Shown here: positions 6,949 to 16,524 of the stretch, in pieces
Layout of the letters: each line of letters begins with the position of its first letter
Position numbering within the stretch: the first letter of the stretch is position 1
Assembly (NCBI GenBank): GCA_003222675.1
Contig: QHWT01000047.1
Span: 62,069-126,068 of the forward strand
Source of the DNA: Acidobacteriota bacterium
GTDB taxonomy: Bacteria > Acidobacteriota > Vicinamibacteria > Vicinamibacterales > 2-12-FULL-66-21
DNA length: 64,000 nt
Reading direction: 5' to 3'
Program-made: the position numbers and the translations under genes
Notes under the pieces: generated by a model
The model's database searches: none
What the model was told of the DNA's origin: nothing
The model's input: the letters and a program-made list of their open reading frames with translations, nothing else

Positions 6949-8400
6949 ATGATTCACGAGCGCCTCGAAGACACGCTGCGACGCCTGAAAGAGGAGCGCG
7001 ACGAGGCAGATCGGCGCTACAACGACGCGCTGACCGCGCTCGACCAGGCCGTCACGCGTGTGCCGGACCTGCCGCATCCGCCGCCCGGCTACGACGAACA
7101 CCAGATCACCCCGCTCAACCAGTCGTGGGACGTGTCCACGCCCCCTGCGACCGGCGGCGTCAAGGGCCGGGTCGCCGCGCTCGTGTGGCGCCTGATGGCG
7201 CCGAGCTTTCGCAAGCAGACCGCGTTCAACTCGCATCTCGTCGATCATTTGAACCGCAACGTCGCCGCGCATCGTGAAAGCACGCGTGCGATGGACTCGA
7301 TGATTGCGCTCGTGCGCGAGCAGCTGTCGGCGCTGGTCGCCTTCGAGGCGCGCCTGATTCAGTACCTGCAGCAGGTGACCGCGTACATCGACACGAAGGA
7401 TCGCGCGACGGGCGGGCAGACCCTGATTGTCAACGCTGCGGTCAACGGGGTGGCCGACGAACTCGCGAAACGGTGGGAGTCGATGGTCGCGCGGGAGCAG
7501 CGCTTCGATGCGAAGGTATCAGCGCTCAACGCGTCGCACGACGAACTGCGCACGCTCGTCGGTGTCTCACAGCAGGCGGCGCTCGCGATGAAACGGGAAC
7601 TGGAACGATTGGTTGCTGGCGGGGTTGTTCACCCCTTTCCGCCGCGGCGCGTTGCTCATCCCGACGCGCCCGACCTGCCGCCTTCGCATGAAGCTTCGGC
7701 GTTCGCACCGACGCTTGACGCCTACAAATACGTCGGCTTCGAGGATCAATTCCGCGGATCGCAGGACGTCATTCGCCAGCGGCTGGAAAGCTATCTGCCA
7801 TTCTTCGACGGTGCGTCCGACGTGCTCGACGCCGGATGCGGACGCGGCGAGTTCCTCGACCTCCTGAAGGCGCGCGGGATCGTCGCGCGCGGACTTGATC
7901 TCAATCACGAGATGGTCGAGGTCTGCCGCGCGCGCGGCCTCGACGTCACCGAAGCTGACGTCGTATCGTACCTTGAAGGCGTGCCGGACGGATCGCTTGG
8001 CGGCTTGTTCGCTGCGCAGGTGGTCGAGCACCTTCAGCCAGCCTATCTCCTCAGGGTTCTCGAGCTTGCCCACCACAAGCTTGGTCCCGGCGCTCCCATC
8101 GTCCTTGAAACGCTGAACCCGGCGTGCTGGGTGGCATTCTTCGAGAGCTTCATCCGCGACATCACGCACGTGTGGCCGCTCCATCCGGAGACGCTGCGGT
8201 ATCTCGTGCTCGCGAGCGGCTTCCCCCGCGCGCAGATCGAGTTCCGCTCGCCGGTACCGCAGCAGGACAAGCTGCAGCCGATCGCGGCACCACCCGATTC
8301 CCCCCTCTCGGATCTCGTCGAGACGTTCAACGCGAACGTCGAGAAATTGAACGCGCGCATGTTCACGTATCTCGACTACGCCATCGTCGGAAAACGTTGA
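6949..8400 (+). CDS. Class I SAM methyltransferase with N-terminal helical/coiled-coil region
   Basis: The 483-residue product has a charged helical N-terminal half (residues 1-30 LRRLKEERDEADRRYNDAL and further helices to ~230), then a Rossmann methyltransferase domain with motif I SDVLDAGCGRGEFLDLL (~residue 288) and later VVEHLQPAYLLRVLELA and PIVLETLNPACW. Proteins of this build occur in polysaccharide loci, where a coiled coil may measure or position the glycan; that role is inference. It heads a plus-strand run with the membrane protein at 8405 only 4 nt downstream. The acceptor substrate is unknown. Confidence 0.8.
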   Translation: MIHERLEDTLRRLKEERDEADRRYNDALTALDQAVTRVPDLPHPPPGYDEHQITPLNQSWDVSTPPATGGVKGRVAALVWRLMAPSFRKQTAFNSHLVDHLNRNVAAHRESTRAMDSMIALVREQLSALVAFEARLIQYLQQVTAYIDTKDRATGGQTLIVNAAVNGVADELAKRWESMVAREQRFDAKVSALNASHDELRTLVGVSQQAALAMKRELERLVAGGVVHPFPPRRVAHPDAPDLPPSHEASAFAPTLDAYKYVGFEDQFRGSQDVIRQRLESYLPFFDGASDVLDAGCGRGEFLDLLKARGIVARGLDLNHEMVEVCRARGLDVTEADVVSYLEGVPDGSLGGLFAAQVVEHLQPAYLLRVLELAHHKLGPGAPIVLETLNPACWVAFFESFIRDITHVWPLHPETLRYLVLASGFPRAQIEFRSPVPQQDKLQPIAAPPDSPLSDLVETFNANVEKLNARMFTYLDYAIVGKR

Positions 8401-8404
8401 CGCC

Positions 8405-10762
8405 GTGCGGCTCAGTGCGGCGTCGGCCCTGCTTGCAATTGCCGTGTTCAGCGCGACTGTCTCCCCGGCCGATCTCGGTCCGTTCGGCGCGCGCTGGGAG
8501 GTGACGACGGACAAGGAGAGGCCAGAGCGGCTTGTGCCGGATGAGCACTCCGATGCCCTCATCATCCATCCTGAAGCGACGCTGACCTACTATGCGAGCC
8601 GTCCAGGCCCTCCGGCTCACGTAACCTTTCACGTGCGCCCTCCAATGGCGGCGGAACCTCTCGAACTCCAGATCAACGCGCACAACTCAAAACGGCTACA
8701 GGTATCGATCGACGGCGGTCCTGGCTCACCGGTCGAACAAGACCTGCCCCAGGGCCGCTTGATCTGGATTGACGTTCCGCTGCCTCCAGCGCTCCGGAGT
8801 GAGACGCGCTTCGACGTTACCGTCACGCTCGAAGGAGCCGACGGCCGGCCGACGACGTTGTATGGGCTGCGGCTTGGAGCGCCGCTTCAACAGATGGGCG
8901 GTTTCTGGCGCACTGCGTGGAAGTGCGCGTCGACGCTCGTCCTCTGCGGGATCCTTTTCCTTCTCAGCGCCCGCCTGTTCGCCGGTGCCGCCGCGCGGGA
9001 CTGGCGGAACGTTGCGGCAATGGACGCGGCCGCGCTCTGGCCGCTCACACTCCTCGGCGTGTATCCGATGGTGCGGGGAGCCGTCACCGGCGCGGGCCGG
9101 CTGACGCTGGTGATTGCGCTTCTTGCGTACTGGATCGTTCGGACCGCAGCGCGAACGCCCGTCGTGGATCAGAGCACGACTCCGGACCGCGCGGCCCGCG
9201 CCATCATCCTGTCGTGTTTCGTGTTCGCGACGCTGATGTTCGGCAAGCCGATCGTCAACGGCGATGGCGTTCAGTATTACGCCTATGCGCGGACGACTGT
9301 CGTGGACCACGACCTCCATGTGGCGGACGAGTATCGCGATGGTCTGACGCGTTTTCTGAGCTCTGGGCCGCTGTTAGGAACGACTCCGCGCGGGTACGAC
9401 TATGCCTTTGCTCCGGTGGGCGCGGCGGTGTTCTGGCTGGCGCCGATGTGGGCGAGCCATGCGATTGGCGCGGCACTCAGACTGGCGGGCATTCCTGCGA
9501 GCATGGACGGCTACTCTGAGCGATATCTGTTTGCGGTCGCCGCGACGAGCTGGCTGATGATGTTTGCGGGCTTGTTGTGCTGTTACCAGCTCCTGGTGCA
9601 GTACTTCGATCGTCGGTCGAGTCTCCTGGCGGTGCTGTGCGGGTTGTTCGCGTCGCCGCTTTTTCCCAACGCGTACGAACTCCCGATGTTCGTGCATGCT
9701 GTAGATTTTGCGATGAGCAGTCTGTTCGCGTGCGCGATGCTCGTTGCGGCAGCTCGCGAAACCGAACGCGAGTGGCTCGCCGCAGGGGTCATCGGCGGAA
9801 TGCTCGTCGCGATCCGGCAGCAGAACGCAGCGTTCCTCGTACTGCCCGCGATTCTCCTCGTGCGGATGCTCGTTTCCGGGCGGCGTCGCGCGTGGGGCAT
9901 TCTTCGGCTGGCCGGGATCGGCAGCGCCGGATTCGTGCTTGGCTTCCTCCCGCAGATTGCCATGAACCTTGCGCTGTTCGGCCGGCCGATCGTGTTTCAT
10001 CCCATTTACCTGCCCTCCACGCGCTGGCCTCCCGCGCTGTGGCGCGATCTGTTTTCTGCGCGGCAGGGACTCTTCTTCTGGACTCCGCTGATGCTGGTCG
10101 CGGTGGCGGGGCTCGTTTGCGCGGTATGGGATCGCCGGCACCGCTCGTGGGCATCCATCGCGCTGCTCGCCGTGTGCGTTCAGGTGGTGCTGGTCGGAAT
10201 CGTCCCGTACGGGCCCAACTTGATCGGGCAGCGATATCTCGTGAATTGCACGCCGTACTTCATTCTCGGCCTCGCCGCCGCTTTCGAATTCCTGGGAAGG
10301 CGACTGCGATCGGAGGCGCTGGCTCGCGCGCTCGTCTATCCGCTCATCGTCGGTGCAATCGTCTGGAACATCGGCCTCGATACGCTTGTCGTGCGGGGTC
10401 TCATCGACCGCTGGGGCGCCGTCGCAGCAGCCGAGATCCTGACCAAAGTGATGGCCGTAGCCCCGCTGCATCTGGGGGATCACCTGCTGGGGCTTTCCAT
10501 CAACCAGCCATCATTTTCCGTGTTCGTGCATCTTGGATACGGCCTGAACGGCGATGGATCGGCGCTGCTGCGCGCAGCGGCGGCGGTGTTCGTCCTGATG
10601 GCATCCGCCGCGTGGATGACGCGTCAGGCTTCGCGCTGGTGGGACCACGGCCCCGTTGAGGGCGTCCCGCGGGCGGCGCTCGTTCTTCCGATACTGCTGA
10701 CCGTGAGCGCGGCCGTCACATGGTTGTATCTTGGATGGCATCCCGGCACACACGCGCCGTAG
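8405..10762 (+). CDS. Large multi-spanning membrane protein, probable GT39/GT83-like glycosyltransferase
   Basis: 785 residues starting with GTG. A cleavable-looking hydrophobic N-terminus (LLAIAVFSATVSPADLG) is followed by a ~140-residue beta-rich extracytoplasmic part, then a hydrophobic segment near residue 175 and about ten more membrane helices. After the fourth or fifth helix comes GDGVQYYAYARTTVVDHDLHVADEY, resembling the first periplasmic acidic loop of polyprenyl-phosphate-sugar transferases. No exact family is recognised. The downstream GT2 of dolichyl-phosphate-mannose type and a DUF2304 protein suggest the run makes a lipid-linked sugar that this protein could use. Confidence 0.65.
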   Translation: MRLSAASALLAIAVFSATVSPADLGPFGARWEVTTDKERPERLVPDEHSDALIIHPEATLTYYASRPGPPAHVTFHVRPPMAAEPLELQINAHNSKRLQVSIDGGPGSPVEQDLPQGRLIWIDVPLPPALRSETRFDVTVTLEGADGRPTTLYGLRLGAPLQQMGGFWRTAWKCASTLVLCGILFLLSARLFAGAAARDWRNVAAMDAAALWPLTLLGVYPMVRGAVTGAGRLTLVIALLAYWIVRTAARTPVVDQSTTPDRAARAIILSCFVFATLMFGKPIVNGDGVQYYAYARTTVVDHDLHVADEYRDGLTRFLSSGPLLGTTPRGYDYAFAPVGAAVFWLAPMWASHAIGAALRLAGIPASMDGYSERYLFAVAATSWLMMFAGLLCCYQLLVQYFDRRSSLLAVLCGLFASPLFPNAYELPMFVHAVDFAMSSLFACAMLVAAARETEREWLAAGVIGGMLVAIRQQNAAFLVLPAILLVRMLVSGRRRAWGILRLAGIGSAGFVLGFLPQIAMNLALFGRPIVFHPIYLPSTRWPPALWRDLFSARQGLFFWTPLMLVAVAGLVCAVWDRRHRSWASIALLAVCVQVVLVGIVPYGPNLIGQRYLVNCTPYFILGLAAAFEFLGRRLRSEALARALVYPLIVGAIVWNIGLDTLVVRGLIDRWGAVAAAEILTKVMAVAPLHLGDHLLGLSINQPSFSVFVHLGYGLNGDGSALLRAAAAVFVLMASAAWMTRQASRWWDHGPVEGVPRAALVLPILLTVSAAVTWLYLGWHPGTHAP

Positions 10763-10774
10763 GCGTACTTTCAC

Positions 10775-11509
10775 GTGATCCGATCATCGTCCCGTATTCT
10801 CGTCGTAGTACCTGCGTACAATGAAGAGGCGACAATCGCGTCCGTCGTCCAGCGGCTGCGCGAGGCAGTGCCGGAGTTCGATCTTCTCGTCGTGAACGAT
10901 GGATCCAGCGATCGGACCGGCGCGATCCTGGCGGAGCTTGGAGTGCGGACTGCGACGCACCCGTGCAACATCGGCTACGGCCGGAGCATTCAGACGGCGA
11001 TCAAGTACGCGCTTCGATATGGCTACCGCGCGCTCATCACACACGACGCGGACGGCCAGCACCGGCCCGAAGTGCTGAAGGGGTTCGTGGAGGATTTCCG
11101 CCGGCGAGAATGCGATCTGTTGATCGGCTCTCGATTCGTGGCGACCGGGCGCGTACACGGAGGAACATTGACGCGCCGGCTCGGCATGCGCGCCTTTTCG
11201 ATGCTGTTGAAGATGGCGACCGGACGGCGCGTATACGACACTTCGTCAGGACTGCGCGCCCTCAGCTCTCGAGCCTGCCGTATCCTCGCCGAGCGTCCCT
11301 TCGTGGATTTTCACGCGGAGGCGATTGCCTATTTGACGTTGGCCGGGTGCACTGTGGGCGAATACCCAGTGACGGTCGACGAGCGACGTCATGGCACGTC
11401 GATGTATTCGGCGCTGGCCGCCGTGAAGTACCCCGTGAAGAATCTCATCCTGATTGTCCTCGCGGTGCTCGACGCGAGGCTGCACCCGCCCGACGAACAT
11501 GACGATTGA
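10775..11509 (+). CDS. Family 2 glycosyltransferase, polyprenyl-phosphate-sugar synthase type
   Basis: Probable cytoplasmic enzyme transferring a sugar from a nucleotide sugar to polyprenyl phosphate. The 244-residue protein shows the GT-A features ILVVVPAYNEEATIASVV, LLVVNDGSSDRTGAIL, the metal site HDADGQHRPE and LIGSRF. The start is GTG 12 nt after the preceding stop. There is no C-terminal membrane domain, but the next gene overlaps by 11 nt and encodes a small DUF2304 membrane protein that often accompanies this GT2 type. Confidence 0.88.
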   Translation: MIRSSSRILVVVPAYNEEATIASVVQRLREAVPEFDLLVVNDGSSDRTGAILAELGVRTATHPCNIGYGRSIQTAIKYALRYGYRALITHDADGQHRPEVLKGFVEDFRRRECDLLIGSRFVATGRVHGGTLTRRLGMRAFSMLLKMATGRRVYDTSSGLRALSSRACRILAERPFVDFHAEAIAYLTLAGCTVGEYPVTVDERRHGTSMYSALAAVKYPVKNLILIVLAVLDARLHPPDEHDD

Positions 11510-11861
11510 AGCTCGTTTGCTGATTGACCTGTCCGGCCTTGCCGGTCTCGCGTGGATTCTGGCTCTCGTGCGCGCCAGGCGACTGTATGTCGGGTATGCC
11601 GCGATTTTTCTGATCATCATCGCCGGCGCGATGGCGGCGGCATCGATTCCCGGTGCATCGGCGGCGGCGGCCCGCGTGGCGGCCCCCTTCGGCACCGGAA
11701 CGATCGCGGCCGGCATATTGATAGCGCTGCTGATTTATCTCTGCCATCAGATCACCTTGGTTGCCGATCGCGTGAATGCCGTCGCCCAGGAGATCGCGAT
11801 TCGATCCGCAGGCGCCCCTGAAGGCGCGTCCCCGGATCCAACACCGCAAGCGGGCCATTGA
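11499..11861 (+). CDS. DUF2304-type small membrane protein
   Basis: 120 residues from MTIEARLLIDL, with three hydrophobic helices (about residues 5-22, 28-50, 62-88) and a short amphipathic tail (LVADRVNAVAQEIAIR), the usual form of DUF2304 proteins found beside dolichyl-phosphate-mannose-type GT2 enzymes. It overlaps the GT2 gene by 11 nt; the ORF-track start at 11454 lies deeper in the GT2 gene and is not preferred. Probable membrane anchor or partner of the GT2; exact function unknown for the family. Confidence 0.75.
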   Translation: MTIEARLLIDLSGLAGLAWILALVRARRLYVGYAAIFLIIIAGAMAAASIPGASAAAARVAAPFGTGTIAAGILIALLIYLCHQITLVADRVNAVAQEIAIRSAGAPEGASPDPTPQAGH

Positions 11862-12697
11862 GCGTGCCCGAGGGGACGATCCTGCCGTCGTGCCGGCTGT
11901 GCGGCGGCCCCGGCACCGTCTGGTTCGAGCGGCCTCGGCAGGTGCTGCGGTGCCAGAGTTGCACCGCGCTTTATGCGAGTACCGACCAACGCGTTCAGGA
12001 GTTTACCGAGGCGTACTACCGCGGCGGTGTGTACAGCGATTACCTGGCCGATGAACCTGCCATCCGACGAACGGCGGCTGCACGGCTCCGAAGGCTCGAG
12101 CGTCGCGTCGCTGGCCGAACGCTCCTGGACGTCGGGTGCGCTACCGGATTTTTCCTCGAGGCCGCGCGGGCGCGAGCGTGGACGGCAACAGGGGTGGACG
12201 TCTCGCGTTACGCGACGGATGTCGCGCGTGGTCGCGGCTGCGATGCGTTGACGGGATCCATCGATCAGGCCGTGCCTTCCGGCCGCCGCTTTGCCGTCGT
12301 GACCTTGTGGGACACCATCGAGCATCTCGACGACGTGAAGGCGACCTTAGCCGTCGCCAGGGAATTGCTCTTGCCCGGCGGCATCCTCGCGTTGAGCACG
12401 GGAGATGCCGGCAGCGTGTTCGCGCGGGCGACCGGCGCGCACTGGCGGCTCTTGCAGGATCCGACGCATCGGGTTTTCTTCACTGAACAAGCGCTGCGTC
12501 GCCTGCTGGAGCGCGTCGGCTTTCGTGTAGCGGAGGTGTCGCGCCGGGGAAAATGGGTCAGCACCGCGATGATTCTTCACCACAGCAGCATCGGCGCTGC
12601 CGCGCATCTTGCGCGATGGTGCGTTCGCGCACGCGTCAATCCGATGGTCTACGTCAATCTCGGGGACGTGATGACGGTGATCTCGGTTCCGGCTTGA
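11858..12697 (+). CDS. Zinc-ribbon class I SAM methyltransferase
   Basis: 279 residues. An N-terminal zinc ribbon (CRLCGG ... CQSC, residues ~12-36) precedes a methyltransferase domain with motif I TLLDVGCATGFFLEAA and acidic VTLWDTIEHLDD, the arrangement of sugar C- or O-methyltransferases in surface glycan and deoxysugar clusters. Start TTG at 11858 overlaps the preceding stop; GTG at 11864 is an alternative. It ends 7 nt before the convergent spermidine-synthase-like gene. Confidence 0.82.
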   Translation: MSVPEGTILPSCRLCGGPGTVWFERPRQVLRCQSCTALYASTDQRVQEFTEAYYRGGVYSDYLADEPAIRRTAAARLRRLERRVAGRTLLDVGCATGFFLEAARARAWTATGVDVSRYATDVARGRGCDALTGSIDQAVPSGRRFAVVTLWDTIEHLDDVKATLAVARELLLPGGILALSTGDAGSVFARATGAHWRLLQDPTHRVFFTEQALRRLLERVGFRVAEVSRRGKWVSTAMILHHSSIGAAAHLARWCVRARVNPMVYVNLGDVMTVISVPA

Positions 12698-12703
12698 TAC
12701 CGT

Positions 12704-15190
12704 CTACGCTGTGGCATCCGATCTCTCTGCAAATGACGAACGCGGATCGAGCCGCGCAGCAAGTACACGGAGAGACTGAAGGCACACAGCCGCTGCAACG
12801 TAACACACCACTCCCGTCCAGAACGCGGCCGAAATGGACCACGCGAGGGCGATGCAGATGGCAAGAACGGAAGCGAGCACTGACGTCGCTCCGTTGAGTC
12901 CCCACAGCCATGGGAGAAGTCCGGCCGCGCGACCGCGCGTCGCCTTGATCCCCAGCGGGAAAGCCATCCCCATCAAAATACCGGGTGCGCTCAGCACCGC
13001 TACTGCAACCGCGATCCGGATCGCCGTTGATGAAGCCTGAGACAGCCGGAGCAACGCCGGCGTCACGAGACCGAACGCTGTAAGAACGGCCACCAGGATC
13101 CACAGTCGGCGCACGCCTTCCACATCAGACCGACCTGGCGGGATCCAGGCCGTCAGGTAGCTGCCAAGGCCGCTCGAGACCAGCAATGCGAAGAGGACGA
13201 CCGTCAAACCGTATGTCGGGTGACCAAGAAGGATCATCAGACGCTGCATCTGCGAGATTTCTATCAGCATGAAACCCAGTCCCAATGCTGCAAAATAGCC
13301 GAGCAGCGGTTCCGCACCCAGCAACGCACGCCGGTCGCCCCGCAGCCACAACGGCACCGCGATACAGAGCGCCGTCAGAAGAATGACTGTCATGAGCAGC
13401 ACGGCAAGCACGAAGACCGCCTTCATGTTGTGTGACTGCTTGCCGTAATCAAGTAAGCGCCAGTTCAAGACGTCGCGTAGCCGCAGCATGTTGAAGAAGA
13501 AGGGGCTGTCGTCGGTCGGTGCGCCGATCTTGACCGGATACGACGCCGTGACCTGACGTTCACGCGCGGGATCGAGCAGATCGACGAGAAGCGGGTCGTT
13601 GCTGTTCTGCGGCGTGATGACGATATCAAACCCAAACTCCCGGCTCCGCTCCTCGATCACCTCGCGGTCGTGCGGCGTAAAGGGGCTCCGGCTGACCAGG
13701 AGCGTTCCCACGCCATCGGGTAGTTCGGGCTTGTTCGCCAACTGCATGTTGCGCACGATGACGACGTGGTCCCGCGGGCGCTCGACACCTATGCGGCGGA
13801 GCGCCTCCGTTGCCAGCGTCGCCAGCCGGTACACCTCCGCGGGTCCGTTACGGAAGTACCACCGCGAGACGGAAAGCAACCCCTCGTCGCTGAGGCGCTG
13901 AAGAAAAATCGTCCAGGCCTCGGTCGTGTAGAGAGAGTTCTCGCTCAGCACAAATGCGCCCGCCGCAGTGGCAGCCCAGGTATCTATCAGCGAGATCTGG
14001 ATGACATCGTAGTTGCGTTGCTGACGCGCGATGTAGCTGCGCGCCTCGTCATTGACAAATGTCACATCCGGCCGTCGATCGAGATGACCTGTGAAATCGC
14101 CGAACCGGCCGTTGACCGTCCGCAAGATGTCCTTGTTGATTTCGACGGCCGTCACGTGGCGCGCGCCGAAGAGCAGCGCTGAAAGAACATCGCGACCACC
14201 GCCCGCCCCGACGACGAGCACGTCCGGCTTCTGCCGCAGGTAATAGCCGATGTTCGTTACGTCGTAACGAAGGTGGGCCAACTTATCGAGGCTATCGTCC
14301 AGGCCGGTCATCACCGTGCCAGCGCTCACATCGATGTCCATCTGAAGCTGACGGACGCGCAGGTCCGCAGGCATCTTGGTACTCAGTCCCCAGCCGCTCG
14401 GCGTGACCGGTTCGTCGGGATCTCCGTTGACACGAACGCGCGAGTACGAGTTCCACTTCTCGTACAGCGGCCTGGCCTCAAAGCTGCCGCGGATGTAGAG
14501 AATTCGAAAAACAGGAAATCCCTTCAGAACAAAGACGAGATTGACGGCCGTCCAGGCTGCCAGGAGGACCACGCTTGCGGCTGCGATTCCTCTGAGCACG
14601 CGAGTGCCGGAATCGATCGACAGCATCAGCGCGCCAACAGACGCGAGGCACGCGACCACGAGCACCGCCGTCGGACCGTCGGTGCTGCCGATGACGGGAA
14701 CGATCAGCAGGCAGCCGAGCGCCGCGCCACCGAGGTCCGCGGCGTACAACTGGCTGGCGCGAGCCGGAAATCTCGTGATGGCCACCGCAATCGCAATGCC
14801 GCTCGCAACGAACGGCACGGCAATCACCGCGTAGGTGAATAGAAAGCTGTAAACACCAATGACGGAAGGGTGAACGCGGAACGGAATGCTCAGTTGCGTG
14901 AGGAAGCTGAGCACGATCGCGATCGGAAAACTTGCGGCGCTCGCCGCCAGATCGCGGCGTGCAGTGTCGGGTCGAAAGACCTCCGGAAACAGATACACGA
15001 TCAGAGCGCCGACCGTCATACCAAACATCGCGAGCGAAATCGCCACGAATGCGAAGTGATAGAACATCGTGACGCTGAAGATGCGCGTCAGCAGCACCTC
15101 GTACATCAGCGTCGAGAGCGCAATGAAAAATACGCCGGCGTACGTTCGTGTGCTGACCTTCTGCTCGAGAGCCGCAGTGGGATACGACAT
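12704..15190 (-). CDS. Membrane-embedded spermidine-synthase-like protein
   Basis: 828 residues in three parts. An N-terminal block of about six membrane helices begins with GVFFIALSTLMYEVLLTRIF. A central aminopropyltransferase-like Rossmann domain carries DVLVVGAGGGRDVLSALLFG, HVTAVEINKDIL, VNDEARSYI and VIQISLIDTWAATAAGAFVLSENSLYT. A C-terminal block of about seven helices starts near ALCIAVPLWL. Proteins of this build are common but functionally poorly defined; polyamine synthesis is not proven, and the D-to-T change in the usual substrate motif is compatible with another substrate. Divergent from the HEAT-repeat gene. Confidence 0.8.
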   Translation of the reverse strand: MSYPTAALEQKVSTRTYAGVFFIALSTLMYEVLLTRIFSVTMFYHFAFVAISLAMFGMTVGALIVYLFPEVFRPDTARRDLAASAASFPIAIVLSFLTQLSIPFRVHPSVIGVYSFLFTYAVIAVPFVASGIAIAVAITRFPARASQLYAADLGGAALGCLLIVPVIGSTDGPTAVLVVACLASVGALMLSIDSGTRVLRGIAAASVVLLAAWTAVNLVFVLKGFPVFRILYIRGSFEARPLYEKWNSYSRVRVNGDPDEPVTPSGWGLSTKMPADLRVRQLQMDIDVSAGTVMTGLDDSLDKLAHLRYDVTNIGYYLRQKPDVLVVGAGGGRDVLSALLFGARHVTAVEINKDILRTVNGRFGDFTGHLDRRPDVTFVNDEARSYIARQQRNYDVIQISLIDTWAATAAGAFVLSENSLYTTEAWTIFLQRLSDEGLLSVSRWYFRNGPAEVYRLATLATEALRRIGVERPRDHVVIVRNMQLANKPELPDGVGTLLVSRSPFTPHDREVIEERSREFGFDIVITPQNSNDPLLVDLLDPARERQVTASYPVKIGAPTDDSPFFFNMLRLRDVLNWRLLDYGKQSHNMKAVFVLAVLLMTVILLTALCIAVPLWLRGDRRALLGAEPLLGYFAALGLGFMLIEISQMQRLMILLGHPTYGLTVVLFALLVSSGLGSYLTAWIPPGRSDVEGVRRLWILVAVLTAFGLVTPALLRLSQASSTAIRIAVAVAVLSAPGILMGMAFPLGIKATRGRAAGLLPWLWGLNGATSVLASVLAICIALAWSISAAFWTGVVCYVAAAVCLQSLRVLAARLDPRSSFAERSDATA

Positions 15191-15239
15191 GTCCGAATGG
15201 AGGGAGGAAAGCTTGTATCATACGTGACGCGGAGGTCGG

Positions 15240-16400
15240 GTGTCGATACGATCATGGATACTGATGGCGCCTCTCGTCATGCAGGCTGCGGCGCCGCCAC
15301 AGAATCAGGCCTCGTCCATTGTGCGGTTGATTGCCGAAGGCTGGACGCAGCTTGCAGCGGGAGACGCGGGCGAAGCGGCCGCACGTGGCGAACGCGCACT
15401 CCGCCTCGATCCGGTCAATCATCACGCGATCGATCTGGTCCTTGCCGCGTACGCAACGAATCGACAGGACACGCGCGCGTTGGATGCTTACGAACGCTGG
15501 CTGTCAGGATCCGTCGATGAGGACACCTCACTGCTGCGCAGCGTGGCGACCGCGTACTTGAATGCATTCGCGGCGAATGCCGACCCGCGTCTCTCTCTGC
15601 CCGCGCTTGCGGCGCTCGCAGCCAGCGGCGACACCGCTGCGCTCGCCGAACTGCGAAAACGGGCGGCGGCTGGAACGGCGCCGCCCGAAATCGATGCGGA
15701 GCTCGCACAGCACGGCGATGCGGATGCGCTTCAGCGGCTTCAGTCCGAGGTGACGTCCGGAAACCGCGCGGACAAGACGGCGTCCATCAACGCGCTCAAG
15801 AGCGTCGGTGGGCGCGAGACGCATGGCATCATCGCGCAAGCGCTTCACGATCCGACGCCCCCATCGCGAATCGCGGCCGCCACAGCACTCGCCGATCTCG
15901 GCGCAACGGATCAACTCCCAACGCTGCACGACGCCTTGTCGGATCCGGACCCTCGTGTCCGCGGAATGGTACAGATCGCACTCGCCCGGCTCCGCGACCC
16001 GCAAGCGGGAACGTCCGTTCAGGAACTCCTCTCCAGCCCTGTCGGCGAGATACGGCTGGTTGCAGTCAAGACGATGGCGCAGGAAGCTCCCCAGGGCCCG
16101 TGGACCGCGACGGCAGAAGCGCTTCTCCAGGATGACGACGCGCTGGTCCGCATCGATGCGGCACGACTACTGCTAGAGCACGACGTCCCGAGCGCCGGTG
16201 CCGCGCGGGAGACCTTACGCGCGGCACTCGCCGATCCAACGCCAGGCGTCAGGAGCCGCGCCGCCGAGGCCGTACGAATGTTGGTGACATCTGGCGAACG
16301 GATGGAGCCGAAAATACTTCGTTCCCTGCTCCGCGATCGCCTCCTCGAAGTCAGGTTGGAAGCGGCGCGCGCGTTGATGCGTTCTGGGACGCCTCGGTGA
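15240..16400 (+). CDS. HEAT-repeat protein with N-terminal helical-repeat region
   Basis: 386 residues from GTG, preceded by GGAGG at 15231. The N-terminus MSIRSWILMAPLVMQAAAPP looks like a signal peptide. Residues ~25-150 resemble helical TPR-like pairs (AAARGERALRLDPVNHHAIDLVLAAY). From ~160 on, PBS/HEAT-type units recur (HDPTPPSRIAAATALADLGA, SDPDPRVRGMVQIALARL, LADPTPGVRSRAAEAVRML). Likely a periplasmic protein-protein scaffold. It directly precedes the first FG-GAP protein gene with a 124-nt gap and may be co-regulated. Function unknown. Confidence 0.75.
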   Translation: MSIRSWILMAPLVMQAAAPPQNQASSIVRLIAEGWTQLAAGDAGEAAARGERALRLDPVNHHAIDLVLAAYATNRQDTRALDAYERWLSGSVDEDTSLLRSVATAYLNAFAANADPRLSLPALAALAASGDTAALAELRKRAAAGTAPPEIDAELAQHGDADALQRLQSEVTSGNRADKTASINALKSVGGRETHGIIAQALHDPTPPSRIAAATALADLGATDQLPTLHDALSDPDPRVRGMVQIALARLRDPQAGTSVQELLSSPVGEIRLVAVKTMAQEAPQGPWTATAEALLQDDDALVRIDAARLLLEHDVPSAGAARETLRAALADPTPGVRSRAAEAVRMLVTSGERMEPKILRSLLRDRLLEVRLEAARALMRSGTPR

Positions 16401-16408
16401 GGGCAGCC

Positions 16409-16444
16409 GAATTCAGCTTTACGGAAGAATTCAGCTTTACAGAA
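16409..16444 (+). repeat. Tandem 18-bp direct repeat upstream of FG-GAP gene 1
   Basis: Two copies of GAATTCAGCTTTAC(G/A)GAA lie head to tail, differing at one base. They sit 80-116 nt before the preferred start of the FG-GAP gene. A weak sigma-70-like pair (TTCAGC, 16 nt, TATGAC) overlaps the second copy, so the repeats could be activator sites; this is inference. Confidence 0.6.
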
Positions 16445-16524
16445 GAAAAGGTATGACTTACCCTATCGGCGCCCCCCTGCCGATCCGATACGTCTCCCGA
16501 AGGCCTGCGGCTCAAATTTCGAGG

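Noticed and set aside
6949-12697. A separate biosynthetic gene cluster for a secondary metabolite
   Set aside because: Genes fit a lipid-linked sugar and glycan modification run; no NRPS, PKS or precursor peptide was seen.
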